Numbered from the stretch's first letter, positions 23,814 to 36,397 are shown. The stretch: DNA of 64,000 nucleotides from Lateolabrax maculatus (GCA_031216445.1 CM062214.1:11387001-11451000); one strand, 5' to 3'. Notes: generated by a model from the letters alone, not told the origin. Numbers and translations: made by a program.

Positions 23814-23869
23814 CGCCTTAGCAACCAAAACCTACGAATCAGCTGGGTCACAGCCTCCGCCTTAGCAAC
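23814..23869 (+). promoter_or_regulatory. Doublet of RFX-like half-sites (CGCCTTAGCAAC)
   Basis: The identical 12-mer CGCCTTAGCAAC occurs at 23814-23825 and 23858-23869, 44 bp apart, in a non-repetitive, relatively CpG-rich stretch (about 23760-23970). CTTAGCAAC matches a half-site of the X-box bound by RFX transcription factors (family knowledge). A role as an enhancer or distal promoter is inference. Confidence 0.35.
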
Positions 23870-25106
23870 TGTCCCCTCCATATCTGAGGCAGATGACGAA
23901 AGCCTTGTGAAGCTCCGGCGGTCCAGAGAAGCGTGACGGCCGGCGCTGTCCAAGAAAGAATGATGCTTTCTCTCCCTCTCTGTGAACCCACTCTATCTAG
24001 CAGTCTACATCGAACATATATTTATCCAACATTAAGAGTAAAGGGGAGCGCCTTCAAATGAAGAGCGGCGGCTCAAACATTCACTAACTGCTTAGTAAAT
24101 TCTTTTGACAACTCATTTTAAAAATCTGCTAAGAGCAGTGGTGTATTTGCATGTTTTTTTTTTTCTTCCTCCTTATTTGCTGCCCTTTCTCAGCAACATG
24201 TTGACTTTTTTGCAGGAGATCTAAGGAAACAGAGTGAGGAACTCTGAAAATGTTCAGAGTTTTCTGCTTCCACTTAACCAGTGTTTATCTTATGCTCCAA
24301 GTAAGTCAGTGCTGAGATGAGAAGGGAGCGGTTATGTAATACCAGCCAAAGATGAGCTCCGCCAATGAACATTCTGATAGGAGACCTCTGCTTAGTAACA
24401 TAATCATACTGAGAACAGAGAGCGAAGGGAGGAGAAAAAGAGGGTGAGGGATGCTCACAGGTAGAGGGAGAGAAAGCGTGATATACTGTTAAAGAAAAAG
24501 AGTGAGACTCAGGAAGCGACAAGAGACAATGAGCTCAGAAAAGAGGACTGATATTTCAGCCATGACCTACTGTACAGTATGGTGTGTATTTCTGTGAGTC
24601 TGTGAGTGTGCCTGTGGACAAAGCCTTTGTTTGATGTCGGCATGTGATCTTCAGACCTTGAGCTCCAACTGGAGGCAGGAAGGCATCAACACCCACCTCT
24701 GCACCCACCTGCAGCTACATGCCGTCGGTCTCCTGGGCAACCGTATGGGAATAACAGCAATGAGGTATCAGGGTGATACCCGGCAATGCTGATTCTTCAT
24801 GCTGGTGTGTGTATGTGTCTATGCAAACAAAATCGGTGTTTGTACAGTACGTGTACATGGCTCATGCTCTTAAACGTTTGTTTAAATTTTAGTGTTGTAT
24901 AAGAATACTCTATTGTAAATACAGGCACTAGAAAAATGACCTTTCTAAACACATCAGAGTCACGTATACACAGTGTTTGGAGAGGAACATTCCGGAGAGG
25001 GTACCACATGAAATTGCAATAAAGAAAAATGGAAGCCACTAAAAGAAGGTCTCAATTTACTGCTATGTCTTTAATTCCACTGTCACCTCTCACCACCTCT
25101 CTTCTC
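23870..25106. other. Non-coding unique sequence
   Basis: 23880-23950 is GC- and CpG-richer. The rest is ordinary, with one T10 run at about 24157-24166. No gene recognised. Confidence 0.5.
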
Positions 25107-25385
25107 AGATAGCTGGGCTGGCTCCATCCAAAGGTAACAAAACCCACCTACCAGGTCCTCTAAAGCTCACTAATTAACACATTATAGATTGCGTTATGTT
25201 GTCTCACTTATTAACACATTATATCTTGAATCCATACAAAAACAAAAGTGCACAAACAACTAATTCTGGTTTTATGGAGGATTGTGTGCAACACTATTTT
25301 GTGGCCGGGAGCAGTGACTTCCTGAAGTCATCGTGAGGTTGACCGGGCAACTGGTGGACACTCCAGGAATCATCTTAAAAACAAG
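25107..25385 (+). mobile_element. Copy of the four-copy teleost repeat (inner and distal part)
   Basis: Seen: 'gggctggctccatccaaagg', 'cacctaccaggtcctctaaag', 'ctcactaattaacacatta' and 'ggccgggagcagtgacttcc'. The first half aligns with the reverse complement of 56648-56760. A short internal duplication of the 'attaacacattata' segment (25173-25187 and 25207-25222) is present. No coding frame. Confidence 0.7.
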
Positions 25386-26653
25386 GAAATGTCTCTGTCT
25401 CTGTATTTTGTTTCTAAAGTAGCTTATGTTACTAAATCCATTTCTTTCTGTATAACAAATTACAATTAAATGTGAACTTAAAGTGTGAACTTCATTAAAG
25501 ACTATTTGTTATAAAAGTGGGGAGAGATGTATTCTAGTATACAGCAGAACAGCATTAAAAATGTAATTTTGCCCACAATCAGTAACCCATAACCTTAATA
25601 GCCAAATGCCCCAATAATGGACAACAGGCTATTAAGGCTACTTGATTTATCCACACAGGACGTAAAGAGGTTTTTACAGAAACAAAATAAAGAAGTTACA
25701 CTTGAATAAACTTTATAGCCTGCTGGTTTAGTGTGTGTAAGAGGCCAGCATTATGCTGGGGGGAAATGCCATTAACAAGTACTGAAACATTAAAAGAATA
25801 CCACAGCAGTAGGTTCACCGAGTGCATCGTTTCAAGCTGTGTATAATATTCCTGTAAAAACCTTACAAGGACTAAGAAAGGATTTGTCAGGGTTTAGCAA
25901 TTTTACAGTGACATTATCATATTCGAACTTCTTCTGTCTAATTTCTGGCACCACTATAACATATTAAATTCACAATAGTTCTCTGTCAAAAAGTATTGTA
26001 TATATACACCTTGTGACTTCCAGGTATACAATTTCTTTGTGTATGATATCATACAGTAATACACTCTGTTGTAGCTATATTGATATGAAGTATATTTTTC
26101 TCATCATGTACTGCTTCTTTGAATTATTGTAGTTCTGTTCAGAGGCTTTGTAAATGACAGGGAAGAGATGCCTTTGCCACTTTTCTATCAGTAAGTAGAA
26201 ATTCACTAGTGCAACTTGAACAATTGTCAGGTATACAGTGCAATAATAACAACACACTCACATTCCCACACCCCATATGGCAGTAACATACCACCTGAGT
26301 GAAAAATACCACTGGCCGTTATCGGCCGATTGTGCCACTTCATTGCCTATGAGTCATGGTGAGAGGCTCCTCAGTAGAGCCTTGAGATCCACTGTTGGAA
26401 GTTGATGGCATGGAAGGGACAGGGTGGACCATGGATGGATGAATGAATGGATGATTTCCACTGGTCCATCAGTGGACAGCTCAATCACAGCAACATTATT
26501 GTCAAAGCAAACAAGAAGCAGGCGTCATGCGTTGCAGGGCAACAGCATGGCTGATTTCGCACTATGGAGAGGTGTAATGTCAGATGTCACACACTTCAGC
26601 AACACTCACACCATGCTTTACAGAGAATGTCTATACATACTTATGTATAAGTA
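25386..26653. other. Non-coding, AT-rich unique sequence
   Basis: Includes an ATGG/AATG-rich run at 26430-26452 and a 10-bp palindrome ATCGGCCGAT at 26321-26330. Nothing recognised as a gene. Confidence 0.55.
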
Positions 26654-26672
26654 TACACACACACACACACAC
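26654..26672. repeat. Short (AC)n microsatellite
   Basis: About nine units flanked by TATA and GTTATATAA. Confidence 0.93.
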
Positions 26673-27989
26673 GTTATATAAGGATTACATAAGAATTTGG
26701 TTAGGAAAAAAAAGTGGAAATTACAAAGGCTTCACTAATTGTGCTAAAACTCTATATGGCAAGAAACAAATATGTTTTCAAGTGAGCTATAGGGAAAAGA
26801 CGACATGGGATTTTATGGTAGTCAATGAGGCATCTTCTGATGATCATTGCATTTAAATGTTGGTGTTTTCACGCTGCATTCACATTTACATTGCTCTGAA
26901 ATAGCTATACCGATAGAGAAACACCATTTGGGAGTTGCATGATGCAGAAAAAAAGACATTTGAACCGAAGGTGTCGCCGTTGAACTTTCTTGTTCTCCAT
27001 TATATACTGTAGTGACTCTGACATTTTTCACTCGCACTGTTCCCCACACCCACCTCTCCATTTGAGGACAAGTAGTAAAATCCCTTGTGTTGCCCTTTCT
27101 TCACCCCTCCATTTTCATGCCCTCCTCTCTCTGTCCTTTCCTCTTTCTCCTTATCACCTCACCTCTCATCTATGACAGGACACAGGAGAACAGCTTCCAG
27201 GTCCTGATCTGTATCTCTCTAATGCTCTCCCTCGCCTTGCTCCCTCTTTTCCTCCCCTCCCCTCATGACTCCCCCTTCCACCCTCCTCCTATCTGTACTC
27301 TGGTCTGTGCTCTGCGGCTCTTCGTCCATATCAGAACAGAAACACACCCTGATTCCTATCTCTCCGCTCTCTGTAGAATACACTATGTGAGACGCACAGC
27401 AAATGATATTCACTTTCCCTCTTTCTCTGTCAGCCTCCCTCTTTCTTTCTCTCCATGTCCCTGTGATGTAAGTGTAAGTGTGCGTATATATTCCCTGTGA
27501 TTTCAGTCTCATCTCCCTATGGGGAAGAGAATGTATAAACCTTACATTATCAGTACAGAAGAGGTGCTCTGAGAGTCAGAGACTGATAACATGTAATAGT
27601 AGTCACATGCACATTCAAAAAAACAAATGTTTTTGCAGTATGCACATACCGTATCTCCTCTGCTCAAAAAGTACAAGTAGGTCCATATTCAGTGGAACAT
27701 TACAGACAACATGATATGAGCTGATATGTGAAAGTTACTCAAAGGCAGGTTTGGATGGCTCCCTTTTTAAAAAACTGTCAATTGAAAGTCATTTCACTTT
27801 TAAAGCCTCTTAAGTCGCAGAATGCATTGGAATTTTAATGGGTATGGAAATTTCTAAGGTCAAAAATTATGTTTGTGCTTGAGGCTGTGTGCATATACAT
27901 GTATTTGTTCCTTTTCTCCACCTTCACTATTCTTTGCTCTCATGTTGGTCTTCTGTATGACTCGCGCACACACAATTACCAAAAAATGC
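26673..27989. other. Non-coding; pyrimidine-rich block
   Basis: 27030-27460 is pyrimidine-rich on the plus strand, which produces the 137-codon frame there. No domain recognised. Confidence 0.55.
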
Positions 27990-27992
27990 GTG

Positions 27993-28029
<37 letters not shown>
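27990..28029. repeat. (GC)n(AC)n alternating purine-pyrimidine tract
   Basis: GTGCGCGCGCA followed by about 15 CA units: 40 bp of strictly alternating sequence, the classic Z-DNA-prone composition. Confidence 0.95.
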
Positions 28030-28030
<1 letters not shown>

Positions 28031-28592
28031 AAGGTGCTCTGGATGTTGCGGTCCTGTGCTCTGCATCACTGGCTAGTTGCCAGGGTGACACCCCATAGCA
28101 GGTTTAGGAAACAAACAGTCCGTAATATAATTGGAAACTGTACAACATGTCAACACTGCGTGACCTGTCCCTGTTACCCTGGAGACCGCCATCCATCCCA
28201 TCATACTCAGCTGCACACGCCTCCACCTCTCTGAAAGGATGGAGGGTTGTGATTGGTGGCTGAGATGCTTCTACTTGTAGCAATACAAAAAAAGTTGAGA
28301 AATGAAAAGGAATAAATAAAAGTGAATGCTATTTCTGATGCTTTCATTAGAAAAAAAAAATCTATATAAAGGCTACTTTTGCTGATTAAAAAAAAAACCT
28401 AATGAATAAATTGATTTACATGAGCTGGAATTCTTGTAAGCTAAATAAAGCACAAGAACTCTGAAAGTGTGAAATAGATTATCCACATGAAAAAAGGTTC
28501 AGACAGAAAAATGTATCCTGGTGACTGTGTCCTAGATTAACGTCGAAGCATGACTGCAAGAGTGTTGAGTGACTGAGAGAGCATATGTATAA

Positions 28593-28593
<1 letters not shown>
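28030..28593. other. Non-coding unique sequence with X-box-like palindromes
   Basis: GTTGCCAGGGTGAC (28076-28089) and GTTACCCTGGAGACC (28173-28187) resemble RFX X-boxes. 28350-28400 has A9 runs. No gene recognised. Confidence 0.45.

Positions 28594-28644
<51 letters not shown>
28594..28644. repeat. (TG)n microsatellite, about 25 units
   Basis: Perfect tract. Confidence 0.98.
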
Positions 28645-28646
<2 letters not shown>

Positions 28647-28916
28647 AAGCCTATGTATGAGTGGTATACAGTGAAACTCCAAGGCGCTGCAGCAGTAGCT
28701 AGCTTGCACTTGCAATGGGTTTAATCTCCAGGCCTAATAAGGATCAATGTAAATGCAGAGTGATACTGTTCTTTCCAATGACAGAACTGACACCAAGCTG
28801 AGAGGATCACCCAACACTCCTCCCACTCAAACCAACATTCACACTTCTCCAAGCTGCACAGTCCAACAGCTCTGTGTGTCCGTGCGTGTGTGCGTGTGTG
28901 TCTGTCTGTATTTGTA

Positions 28917-29137
28917 GTTTTAGACCATGGGAAAATGAGGACATCTTAAGTTTCAGGTTAGAATTAAGTTTAGGTTAAGGTTAGGGTAAGGGTTGGGGTC
29001 AGGCATTTAGTTTTGATGGTTAAGGTTAGGGTAAGGGGCCAGGGAATACATTATGTCAGTGAATGTCCTCACAAGTATAGCTGTACAACTACGTGTGTGT
29101 GTGTGTGTGTGTGCGCGTGCACTTGCGTGTGTGTGTT
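28917..29137 (+). mobile_element. Teleost dispersed repeat ending in a (GT)n tail
   Basis: Seen: 'aaaatgaggacatcttaag', repeated 'ggttaaggttagggtaagg' motifs, 'caggcatttagttttgatgg', 'gaatacattatgtcagtgaa' and 'tgtcctcacaagtatagctg', then a GT-rich tail (29093-29137). From memory this is the common fish repeat in which 'gaggacat' and 'gtcctcac' mark the two ends. The TTAGGG-like units are part of this repeat and are not telomeric. Confidence 0.72.
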
Positions 29138-30467
29138 TAAATCAGCCAATACAGTTGAGGTATAAGATTACTTATGCAACAGCAAACACATTAAGATTTT
29201 CAACAGCCCTCATATCAGATTGCCTGTATCAGTGTCATGTTTTTATACACCTACACATGAAGCAGGAGGGAAGCCGACAGTGCATACTAAAGCAGGCCAG
29301 AAAACAATACTACTAATATCAGATTAGATCTCTGCTGTGAAAGATAGGCAAATATCTGCAGCAATATTAAGACCACACACTATGAACAGCAGATTGTATC
29401 AGTATCAATAAATATGTCAGATTACCGTTACAGCTCAACAGTTCGCCAAGTCTCATGTAAAGCGTTTATCCAGACAAAATGCACAGCCCTAAATGTGTAT
29501 TTCATATGTTATGCTGAGAGCACACAATATGCGTTTGTGTGTGCACTCAGGAGTAGCAGAATATGAATAGGGCTCACGCAGTGACAGACACACAAGTGTG
29601 CTGTGAGTTATTAAACCTCAGTCCCTTTTGAGTGTCAGACAAAACTACTTAAATTGGCACTTAATCCTAAATCAGATTCTTTATTTTTGTTAACTTATTC
29701 TTTGATTGGATGCTGAATCATTGTATTAAAGTATTAATTGTGTTCATTCTAGTCTGTACTTTATTTAGGTTTCTTGAGATGGTTTGGCATTAAAGCTTTA
29801 ACGTTAATATTAATGCATTTTAAAAGTTTGTATTATCATTGTAGTAACCTAAATGCATTGTATTGATGTTTTTACTAATTAGTATGCAATACTTCAAGTT
29901 CATGTGTAAAAACAAAAGTAATTTACATGTTTTCATTTATTTAAAAGGCATTAGAAGGATTATTTAGAGTATTTACAAGTTGATGCATTTACAGTTTATA
30001 TTTACAGTAAGCAATAAGTTAGTTATTTCTTGCACTTAATGTGTGTGTGAAAACTTTAAAATGCATAATATTTCATTTACATTTGTAATATTTGGGTATA
30101 GGTGACCATGATTGTTGCTTCCTAGTAACTGTGCACCTTTCATTTCTGTTTTGGTTACTCTCGTGAGAACGGAGACAGTCAGGCAAACAAGGAGGGGAGC
30201 CAAACAGTTTTTTGACCTCTCTCTTTCTGTAATTAAGATTCTCGCTTCGATTTGGTACTTTGAAATGTACAATTCTTCCGTAATAATTTTGTCTTACGTC
30301 AAAGAAACAGTTCAATTTCATGGGGTGGTCCTTTAGATTTTTTTTTTTTTAAGCTGAGGCTTCATTCATTGGAAACCTACAATCTTGTTAAATTTTTTAA
30401 AATGTAAATATTTTCCTATGTGTAAAATATTTCCAACAATACTCAGGTTCAGGTTTTGCATTTGCTT

Positions 30468-30471
<4 letters not shown>
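29138..30471. other. Non-coding, markedly AT-rich
   Basis: 29690-30100 is very AT-rich with many TTTA/TAAT words and no tandem structure. 30100-30330 is unique. T12 run at about 30339-30350. No gene recognised. Confidence 0.55.

Positions 30472-30522
<51 letters not shown>
30472..30522. repeat. (AC)n microsatellite, about 25 units
   Basis: Perfect tract. Confidence 0.98.
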
Positions 30523-30527
<5 letters not shown>

Positions 30528-30619
30528 TAAGCTACTAGACAAATACGTGGGACCAGTTTTCCCATCAGGGCACATCATCTCCCAAAATCACATGGAAAAG
30601 ATGATTTCTAACACAAAAG

Positions 30620-31150
30620 GACCACATAAAAGCCTTTATAGACTTTTGCCAGCTGCATTGATGTACTTTTTGGCTGCATGGGGGCAGAGGAACAAACGGA
30701 AAACACAACACTGACATATCATTACCTTAAAGTTGGTCTGGTGAAAGTGTTGGCAAACAGTTGCCTATTTACACATCCCACAGATACAGAGAAACCTTCA
30801 CATTCATTTGGAGTCTTGTTCATATACGTTAGACTTTAGCTGATAAATGCTCCACTATGTTCACTAACTAGTTGCTAACTTTGATTCTTGGCAGTTTGGT
30901 TCTCAGCAGGTATCGAATAGCAGGTTTTTTGAGTTTTTTGGCTGAAAACAGCTGCCTGCTGCACCTGGAAACAATGAGAGCTGTGAGAATGGATTCAACA
31001 ATAAAGTTGCCACAGTGAGCTGAAAGACACTAAAATGCTCCGCAGAGCTGATGGGAGCAGCAGAGTCGGATGTTAATTCTCTGCAAGTTCGTCACTAAAG
31101 ATGACGCCTTTTACAGTGGTCATTTGATCCATTTAAAGCATACTCTATAC
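30620..31150 (+). mobile_element. Probable teleost dispersed repeat, about 530 bp
   Basis: Seen in order: 'ctgcatgggggcagagg' (30674-30690), 'aacacaacactgacatatc' (30702-30720), 'aggtatcgaatagcaggt' (30909-30926), 'aacagctgcctgctgcacct' (30947-30966) and 'gctccgcagagctgatgg' (31037-31054). I recall this string of motifs from fish genomic repeats but not its name. There is no second copy in this window to confirm it. Confidence 0.45.
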
Positions 31151-33241
31151 ACCCAGTACAATGACTTCAAGAGTTCAATGCAATGAACAACGATTCACAA
31201 TGTGTTACATATGTGTTAACTTCTTGTTTTTAACTGTAGCCAGTGGTGTATCTTCAAACTTTGCCAGCTTGTTTCACCACACATTTGCACTACACTGGGG
31301 TAATCTGAAGTTTCAGAATTATTGTCATCTGCAGCATGGTATAAACAGGTGCTAACTTTACACCAGGGGCTAGGTAAATGTGCTCTCAGCCTGACTCTGT
31401 CCCAATCCATTAAGCCAAGCCCCACTTCAGCTTAACTGCCCTCGGAAGGACCTGGCCTCAATAATGTATACAGCCATACAAGCCTCTATTACTCACAATT
31501 AATAATACATGGACTGCCTGCCCGGCTATCCCCATCTCACTGTTCTTTCCTTCTCCCCATCTCTGCCTGTTAACAGTGATGGGCTGCACCATCTGGCTCT
31601 GAAGAGAGGCCGGGGGATGGGGGTGGAGGAAGAGGGGAGTGGTGAAGTTCACAGAAAGTCGAGCCGCTGAAGTAATGCACCCAACTTTGTTAAAAAAAAA
31701 AAGGAACCAAAAAAAAAATTATTATGAAAACTATTTTGAGACAAGACGCTGCAGTGACCTTTTGTGATATCAATAGCAGACAATGTTAATTTCCTTACAA
31801 ATGAGTGCATAAGAGAAATTCAATTTGGGCATGTAGCTATTCAGGGAGTGTGGGCGTATTAACTATGTGTGGATGAATGTGTATCTAAACTGCACTAACT
31901 GTTGAGAAGGTCAGCCATCACACTCTATCAGCTTTACTTGTGCCACTGCCCATTGCTCGGAGATACTCACTGTGCTATAATGATATTATCAAGTCCTACA
32001 TTCTTTCTACCGCTCACTATTACTGAATCTCCTCTTACATATCCGTCCCTCCCTCTGCAACTGTGTTCATCTGTGTCCCAGTGCCATATGGTGTATGGGA
32101 AGCTGCTCTACGAGTCTGTCAAGTTAACAAGTAGTAGTCCCCTATGACAAGTAGTAGTGTGTCTTCTGTGTGAAATGAACGTGCGATTGTGTTTGTTTGT
32201 GTATTCGAGCTGGTGTTGCTTAGAGAGAAAGAGAAAGGGAAAGACAACTCCGACAATCCAAAATAAGTGTTGCTAAAAAGACAAACATGTAAGTCTCTCA
32301 AGATCAAACAAGTCACACTCTATTTTTTTCATTATCGCTTTATCTGCCCAATTGCTTAGTTTATGAAGTGTCATATATACACATATACATACAGTCCATC
32401 AAGTAAGTCATGTGACTTTACAAGCAGAAAATACATTTATGTATATACAAGGTATACAAAAACAACAGTATAACCATCTATTCAATACCATTCATCTGAA
32501 GATACACTGAATTCCCCTAGGATTGGTCAAAATTGCACCTAAGATTAGAGGTTAGGGGGGTTCAGGTCAGGGAAGTGAATCATCACCTGCGAGGTAAGAA
32601 GGAAGGCTGGGAGGAACTGGTGAGTGAACAAATGAGTGAAGACAGATCCATCATTGATCCATGTGATTGTGGAGGACAAAAATAAGCAGCTTAGGAATGG
32701 AGACCCAGTAGAGAAACAGGCAAAGAGCTACCTAAAGTGTTGGATGGAGAAGGCAGAAAGTACAGTAAAGGCCTGAGCACTGTTCTTCTGTCAGAGATGG
32801 AGTGTGATTAACAGTAGCTGAAAAAAGGCTGTCCGCTCAGGGCCCTGACATCACTCACTCTACGTCTAACACACACATCCACACCCACAGCCGACTGAAG
32901 CAGTCACTCAAGCAGCACTCTGGGAAATGAAGCAGCCGATTCTCAGAACAGGGTGACCTTCTCCCACCATGCACTGCTCTCCAGAGTGAGAATCCGTCCC
33001 GGTAGTCACTTTGATGACGACAATGACAGTGCTGTTGTTTCTTTTTTTAGTTGTTACTTTGACTCTTTAAAAGCAAATGTAAATGTGCTCACTTTTAATT
33101 AATATGATATTTCTTTTCCCAACAGGATGCTGCATATCTATGTGGACATATAAATCAAATAGAGATTTAAGTGTGTGCATGCAACTTATCTCCAGCTGAA
33201 CAGAAAAGGAAGTCTTCTCTGGAGCCTAAAATATACCCTAA
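31151..33241. other. Non-coding unique sequence
   Basis: A-rich runs at 31689-31718. A 12-bp direct repeat ACAAGTAGTAGT (32127-32138 and 32147-32158). No gene recognised. Confidence 0.55.
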
Positions 33242-33278
33242 CGCGTGTGTGTGTGTGTGTGTGTGTGAGTGTGTGTGG
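33242..33278. repeat. (GT)n microsatellite with GAGT interruption
   Basis: CGCG at its left end, then about 12 GT units, then GAGTGTGTGTG. Confidence 0.95.
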
Positions 33279-34479
33279 ATGCAACAATAGAGAAAAAAAA
33301 GCAGTGAGGTCAAGGCTAACTGGACATTCTGAAATGCCAGCGTCCACCCTCTACAACGTAACCCTGACAGCTGTAAAGAAGATACAAGCGGACATCTAAT
33401 AATGCAAATACCAAGGGTTCACTGGCCTTTACAACCTTAGGGCATGCTGTCTGTCACCACTACCTTCTACACATGGGGGCACGCAGAGTAAAATAAAGAA
33501 AACATGCTGAGGATACTGGATATGCTGCACAAAGACATCCTATTGGTATCTCCTTTCTGTGTCATACTTTACTATCCTGCAGCTACAGACAACAAACTAT
33601 ATCTCTCTATGACTTCCTCTCTCTCATTTGCCATCTCCTGTTTCTCCCGTTTGCTCTGTCCACCTGCACTAATGGATACAGAAGAAAGATTACAGCCCTG
33701 AGGTCAGAGTGTGTGTGTGTGTGCGTGTGTGTGCGCACGCACATTGCGAGTGTCCATTTGTTCATGAATGCATGACCATGAAGAGAAATCTACGATGTGT
33801 AAGTGTTAGATGGAGTGTTGGTGTGTGAGTGGCTTTACCAGTTAGAACATGTGCAATAACATGTGTGACAAAGTCCTTCCAGGGTCTATGTGTGTGTACA
33901 GATGTGCGCAGTGTGAAATCGCAGACAGCTGTGGAACATGTGAGAATAGGTGGTGAAAGAGGCTGTTACTCCCCCATAGCATGCTGTGGTGCACCCCTGC
34001 TTGTTCTCCTCTTCCTCTTTTTTCACACTTGCTTTCTTTTGCTTATTTCCATAATATATTCATAGGGAACACAAAGATCTTATTCTGTTTTTTTGAAAAT
34101 TTGAAGATACTGTATCAGTAATTTAAATGAATGAAAATTAAAAAAAAATTACTACAAGAATTTAAATATAACATTTGTAATGTAACTTTTTGTGTAGTTT
34201 AACCATTTCTCTCTTTTACTTACTTAAAAAGGACTCTGGTGCATAATCAGTAACTCATTAGTGTTTTCTACCCATTTTTCTCCTCACATTCATTTTATTT
34301 TGACCAGGGCTCAAGTGACCTTGTTTACTGTAAATTTCAATGTGTGTTTTATGCAACATAATAACTTTTGCATACTGTACATGGGAACGTAAAATCAGTT
34401 CAAACTGACATGTCCCTTTCATAGAAAGACTGCGAGGGAATAGCCACGCTAGCGGCTCGGTGGGGCTGTACTCCGACAC
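33279..34479. other. Non-coding; short GT/GC tract and AT-rich sequence
   Basis: 33711-33743 is GTGTGTGCGTGTGTGTGCGCACGCAC, an alternating tract. 34080-34260 is AT-rich. 34260-34479 may be the diverged left part of the repeat that follows. Confidence 0.5.
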
Positions 34480-34615
34480 AGCGGTGATTTGATCAAAGTC
34501 AGTAGGATTCAACCTGCTGGGGATCATTAATGTCTGTACAAAAGTTCATGGAAATCAATCCAATAGTTGTTGAGATAATTTAGTCTGGACCAAAGTAGTG
34601 GGCAGATCGACCAAT
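34480..34615 (+). mobile_element. 3' segment of a teleost dispersed repeat
   Basis: Seen: 'gatcaaagtcagtaggatt', 'aatgtctgtacaaaagttca', 'aatccaatagttgttgagat' and 'agtctggaccaaagtagtgg'. From memory, this order of phrases is diagnostic of an abundant fish repeat that usually ends with several 'gaccga' units; here only 'gatcgacc' is left. Its left part may begin near 34260. Confidence 0.7.
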
Positions 34616-34894
34616 GGCCTTATTTAAACAGAAGAATACTTTCTGACAGTGTTAACTTTCTGGTGAGGACTAAAAGGCCTCATGCTCATCCGTCAGCTCA
34701 GCGCACAGGCCTCGGGGAGAAAAAGGGAAAACAAAGACAAAGACAAAACGACTGTGTATATATATGTGTGTGTATATGTGTGTGCTCTGTATGTTTGTGA
34801 AGGGGTGTCCTGTGGAGAACTCCAGACACAACAGGCTTTTCCCTGCAGGACTCTGTTTTAGCGTGACAGCCTGATTAACATCACACCTACACCC

Positions 34895-34899
<5 letters not shown>
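34616..34899. other. Non-coding; TG/TA-rich run
   Basis: 34754-34790 is a mixed (TA)n(TG)n stretch. The rest is unique. Confidence 0.6.

Positions 34900-34934
<35 letters not shown>
34900..34934. repeat. (CA)n microsatellite, about 17 units
   Basis: Perfect tract. Confidence 0.98.
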
Positions 34935-34937
<3 letters not shown>

Positions 34938-35129
34938 TACAAATCCGCACATCAGGAGTCACATCTCGGGGGAACTTCATCACAGGTGCACACACACACG
35001 TATGCACACAGCCGCACACAGAAATCATTCAAGCTTATCTCCCACCTGTTTAGCATTTTCAGATACGTGCCTGTGTGCATGCAACATCATATCAGTATCA
35101 AGCAACACAAAGGAAAGCATTTATTCACA

Positions 35130-35350
35130 GATGTATGCGTTCAGAGTGACACACAGCATTAATGCACACTATCGACACTGTTGGCCCAGCAACAATTAGC
35201 GGTATCTCTGTCTGACCGCGATGAAGCCATAATATTGAAAAATGTAAATATCATTCCCTTTGCCTCAATCCTATCGATTCCACCATCAAAGCTTTGCTGG
35301 CATTTAGGCAAATCTCTCACTTTAAGCCCCAGCGAAGGGGGTCATGACAC
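35130..35350. other. Conserved-element-like non-coding block
   Basis: Non-repetitive sequence with balanced composition, several unmethylated-looking CpGs, words such as CAACAATTAGCG and ATTGAAAAATGTAAATATCA, and no open frame of interest. This is the texture of vertebrate conserved non-coding elements. Conservation itself cannot be seen from one sequence. Confidence 0.3.
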
Positions 35351-36222
35351 TCCCCCCTCCTCCCTCAGACCGGCCCCCTCTCCCTCTACAGAGCTCACAG
35401 ACTCGCGACAGAGATAGAGCTTGACATTTCCCTCCGAATGAAGAAGAAGGAGAAAGCGGGAGGGAAAAGAATAGCAGGGATTAAGCAGCAATGGGCAGAC
35501 AGAGTTAGAGATGTGGGGAGAGAAAAAAAAATGGATCAATAGACGAGGTCTACTAAAGGGAGGATTTATTGGCACCTTGCAATAATGTGAAGCGACGTCA
35601 ATACAGCTCAGAAATTGTCTTAAAGAAGGTAAGGACTTGCAAGTGGAAGCAAAGGGAGCTCATGCTTTCTTCAGCACCATGGAGAGCTCCTAGTGTCAGC
35701 TTATGCAAACAGCACCAGGACAGCTCCTTTAAGTCTCTGGGAGACCTTTCACCCACTTTCAAGCTAGTGCTTTTCCCTCATGCCCTGCAGCAGTTAACCT
35801 ATAGCCTCAAGTCTTTACCTGTTAATATCATATATTTTACAGTTTTCAACCCCCTGCAGCCTCACATGCTGGCAATCGCAGAGGAGGAAAAACTAATTCA
35901 GCCCAGGCCAGAATTGCTTGGATCAGCCAGCTGAGCAGAAACAGACACACACAGGCACATTCATAAAGGAAACAGCAGAAATGCAGTGTCCCAAGTCATT
36001 TTACATTTCTCTAAAACCTTCTCCCCAATGAACCATTTGTGTATGATGTTGATTAATATTACAAGCGGGAAACTACTACAGGGTGAAAAAGAAACTATAT
36101 AAACTATAGAATCCCTTAAGAACAGAAGCAAGCACAAACACAAGAAAAAAAACACACTCCGCAAATAAGCTGCTGTCAGCAAAAGATGCAAAGCTACTGT
36201 CAGCATAGTAATAATCAGTAGG
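35351..36222. other. Non-coding unique sequence
   Basis: The 121-codon frame at 35569-35934 has no recognisable domain and contains no splice-supported exon. Nothing else recognised. Confidence 0.5.
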
Positions 36223-36265
<43 letters not shown>

Positions 36266-36272
36266 TACACAC
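36223..36272. repeat. Compound (AT)n(AC)n microsatellite
   Basis: About four AT units, then about 15 AC units, then ATACATACACACA. Confidence 0.95.
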
Positions 36273-36397
36273 AGATCCCAGAGTTAACTTTTACACCTCT
36301 TTCCCTTATCACGCCTCCCTCTGTTGCTCTCCACTCTTCATGTATCTAGCCTGACAGGATCTGCAGATACCCCCTCTTTCCACAATCGCCGCCGCTG

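Noticed and set aside
26321..26330. 10-bp palindrome ATCGGCCGAT
   Set aside because: A single palindrome of this length is expected by chance many times in 64 kb.
28930..29040. TTAGGG-like units suggesting an interstitial telomeric repeat
   Set aside because: The units are irregular and sit inside a recognisable dispersed fish repeat with gaggacat/gtcctcac ends.
32127..32158. Direct repeat ACAAGTAGTAGT
   Set aside because: Two short copies only, a simple slippage-type duplication without further structure.
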